The notes under the pieces are model-generated. The model saw only the letters and a program-made list of their open reading frames with translations, did not search any database and was not told the origin of the DNA. The translations under genes were made by a program, and so were the position numbers. From Planctomycetota bacterium (GTDB lineage Bacteria > Planctomycetota > UBA1135 > UBA2386): 5,979 bases of DNA. The stretch spans positions 1-5,979 of the forward strand of contig JAGQRA010000684.1 of assembly GCA_020425885.1 (NCBI GenBank), given 5' to 3'. Numbering within the stretch: position 1 is the first letter of the stretch; the number at the start of each line of letters is the position of its first letter. Below are positions 4,944-5,979 of this stretch, piece by piece.

Positions 4944-5372
4944 TCAGCTGCCGCCCTCTTCCTGCGGCAGACGCGGCCCCTCTTGCGGGGTGAACTCGTA
5001 GCTCGTCACGGCATCGGACGAACCGAACCAGGCGCGGCGCAGCGTGAAGTCGAGGACATCGCTGGCGCCTCCCAGAAAGGCATGGCCGATGGCCGCGCCG
5101 CTCAGCGCCGGGAACAGCAGGAACTCGGTCCGGCCGTTGGGACCGAGTTCGTCCTCGGCCATCAGGCTGATCGGGTAGGTGACCGGCAGCGCGACGATCG
5201 AGGCGACCCCGCCGACGATGCCACCGACCCAGGCCCCGACGCCGGCGCAGGCCCTGACCCACATCGGCCTGCCGAGTTCTGCCGGCGGGCACTTCTCGCC
5301 AAGGGAGTCGATGGCATGAGGAACCGCGCAACTGCCCAACAGAAGCGCGGAGAGCACGATGAACCGTCGCAT
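4944..5372 (-). CDS. Small lipoprotein of unknown function with a Gly-rich membrane segment
   Basis: 142 residues from ATG 5372-5370 to TGA 4946-4944. The start is supported by the signal sequence it gives: MRRFIVLSALLLGSC with lipobox LGSC, lipidated Cys15. A Gly-rich hydrophobic stretch with small-residue spacing (about 42-71, GVGAWVGGIVGGVASIV) resembles a glycine-zipper membrane segment, and a second GAAIGHAFLGGASDVLDFTL segment (92-111) follows. The C-terminal tail is acidic and proline-rich. I do not recognise the family. A TATGAT box (5386-5381, minus) with TTGCCG 19 bases further upstream lies only about 8 bases before the ATG, so if it has its own promoter the mRNA may be nearly leaderless; there is no clear ribosome site. 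It lies 40 bases downstream of the TPR gene in the same direction and could equally be co-transcribed. Confidence 0.7.
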   Translation of the reverse strand: MRRFIVLSALLLGSCAVPHAIDSLGEKCPPAELGRPMWVRACAGVGAWVGGIVGGVASIVALPVTYPISLMAEDELGPNGRTEFLLFPALSGAAIGHAFLGGASDVLDFTLRRAWFGSSDAVTSYEFTPQEGPRLPQEEGGS

Positions 5373-5412
5373 TGCGGCGGATCATAACTCAATCTGCCTC
5401 ACCGACGGCAAC

Positions 5413-5979
5413 TCATCCGCCGCGCCGCTCGGCGTCGAGGCGGACGGCGTCGGTCGACGCTTCGTTCTTCTTGTCCGAAGCCCGCTGCAAGGCGCGACGG
5501 GCCGACATCGCCTGCACCGCCTTGCGCAGGCGCGCGGCGACGGCGGGATCATCATGGTCATCGAGCTCCGGCACCTGCTCGGCTCGTTCGATCACGCCGG
5601 CCGCCGCATCGAGATCGCCATGGGCTATCAACAACAGGGCGAGCCGATTGGCGGCGGCGATCGTCTGGCGCCCCGAACGTGCCGACTCGAGCGCGATCCT
5701 GCCCGCGGCGATGGCATCTTCGCTGCGGCCCATTACCTGCAGCAGCTTCGCGGTCTCGAGCCGCGCCCGTTGGGCGGGCGGACTCGTAGGGTCGGACTCG
5801 ATCGCCTTCCGATAGCTCGCCAACGCATCCTCGGCGCGATTCTGACGGCGTTGCACGTCGCCCGCTCCCAGCAATCCACGCGGGCCGAATCGGGCGCGAT
5901 CGAGACGCGCCGCCATCAGGTAGTCCTTCTCGGCCACGGGCAGGCTGCCATGCCGCCGCCAGAGCTCGGCGGCGGCGTA
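5413..5979 (-). CDS. C-terminal part of a TPR-repeat protein, N-terminus outside the window
   Basis: The frame is open from the window edge (5979) to a stop at 5415-5413, giving 188 residues; a GTG at 5937 is in frame but the open frame and repeat pattern continue upstream, so it is probably internal. Tetratricopeptide-like helix pairs are clear: EKDYLMAARLDRARFGPRGL; LLGAGDVQRRQNRAEDALA then SYRKAIESDPTSPP; RLETAKLLQVMGRSEDAIAA then GRIALES; and AANRLALLLIAHGDLDAAAG then VIERAEQVPE. The W/L-G-Y/A-P spacing of roughly 34 residues is approximate. The last 50 residues are charged and helical without further repeats. TPRs mediate protein-protein contacts; no enzymatic domain is seen in this part. 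It is followed 40 bases later by the unknown lipoprotein in the same direction. Confidence 0.75.
   Translation of the reverse strand, partial: YAAAELWRRHGSLPVAEKDYLMAARLDRARFGPRGLLGAGDVQRRQNRAEDALASYRKAIESDPTSPPAQRARLETAKLLQVMGRSEDAIAAGRIALESARSGRQTIAAANRLALLLIAHGDLDAAAGVIERAEQVPELDDHDDPAVAARLRKAVQAMSARRALQRASDKKNEASTDAVRLDAERRGG

Noticed and set aside
1..5979. CRISPR array, transposase or defence gene cassette
   Set aside because: No regularly spaced repeats, no terminal inverted repeats with a transposase frame, and no recognisable defence domains were found on either strand.

Overview
This is a GC-rich bacterial chromosomal window. The stops that can be read follow the standard bacterial code (TAG, TAA and TGA are all used as real stops). 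The gene set suggests a Planctomycetota-like or other environmental GC-rich lineage: a LamG/DUF1080-type protein, lipoproteins, a soluble PAS histidine kinase and TPR proteins. That placement is an inference from gene style, not from a phylogenetic marker.

Layout. 2-301 (+) is the C-terminal end of a concanavalin-like (DUF1080/LamG type) protein. 368-977 (-) is the most interesting part. It holds two tandem, ATGA-overlapping small lipoproteins of the heavy-metal-associated (HMA/MerP-like) fold. Each is interrupted by an in-frame TGA exactly where the first Cys of the CxxC metal motif belongs, giving U-G-G-C in both. Each TGA is followed by a SECIS-like hairpin with the same CGUGC loop, so I read them as a pair of selenoproteins. 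Simple ORF calling breaks both genes. The downstream one also carries a one-base frameshift in a G-run. 1162-2037 (+), transcribed divergently, is a secreted protein with two DUF1259 copies. 2184-2789 (-) is a CadD-type cadmium/cation exporter.

3179-3252 (+) is a complete tRNA-Val(TAC). 3253-3721 has no gene. It holds a detached 3' half of a different tRNA-Val(TAC) ending in CCA, flanked by repeated GGTGCAAC motifs and hairpins, which looks like the scar or attachment site of an integrated element. 3722-4927 (+) is a cytoplasmic PAS-HisKA-HATPase histidine kinase without a partner regulator in view. It converges on 4944-5372 (-), a small unknown lipoprotein. Upstream of that in the same direction is the C-terminal part of a TPR protein (5413-5979, running off the window).

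How they fit together: the left third has a plausible metal/thiol theme (Sec-containing HMA lipoproteins, a CadD exporter, a Cys/His-rich DUF1259 protein), all at or beyond the cytoplasmic membrane. Proximity is the only evidence that they cooperate. The right part is signalling and envelope genes with no evident link to it.
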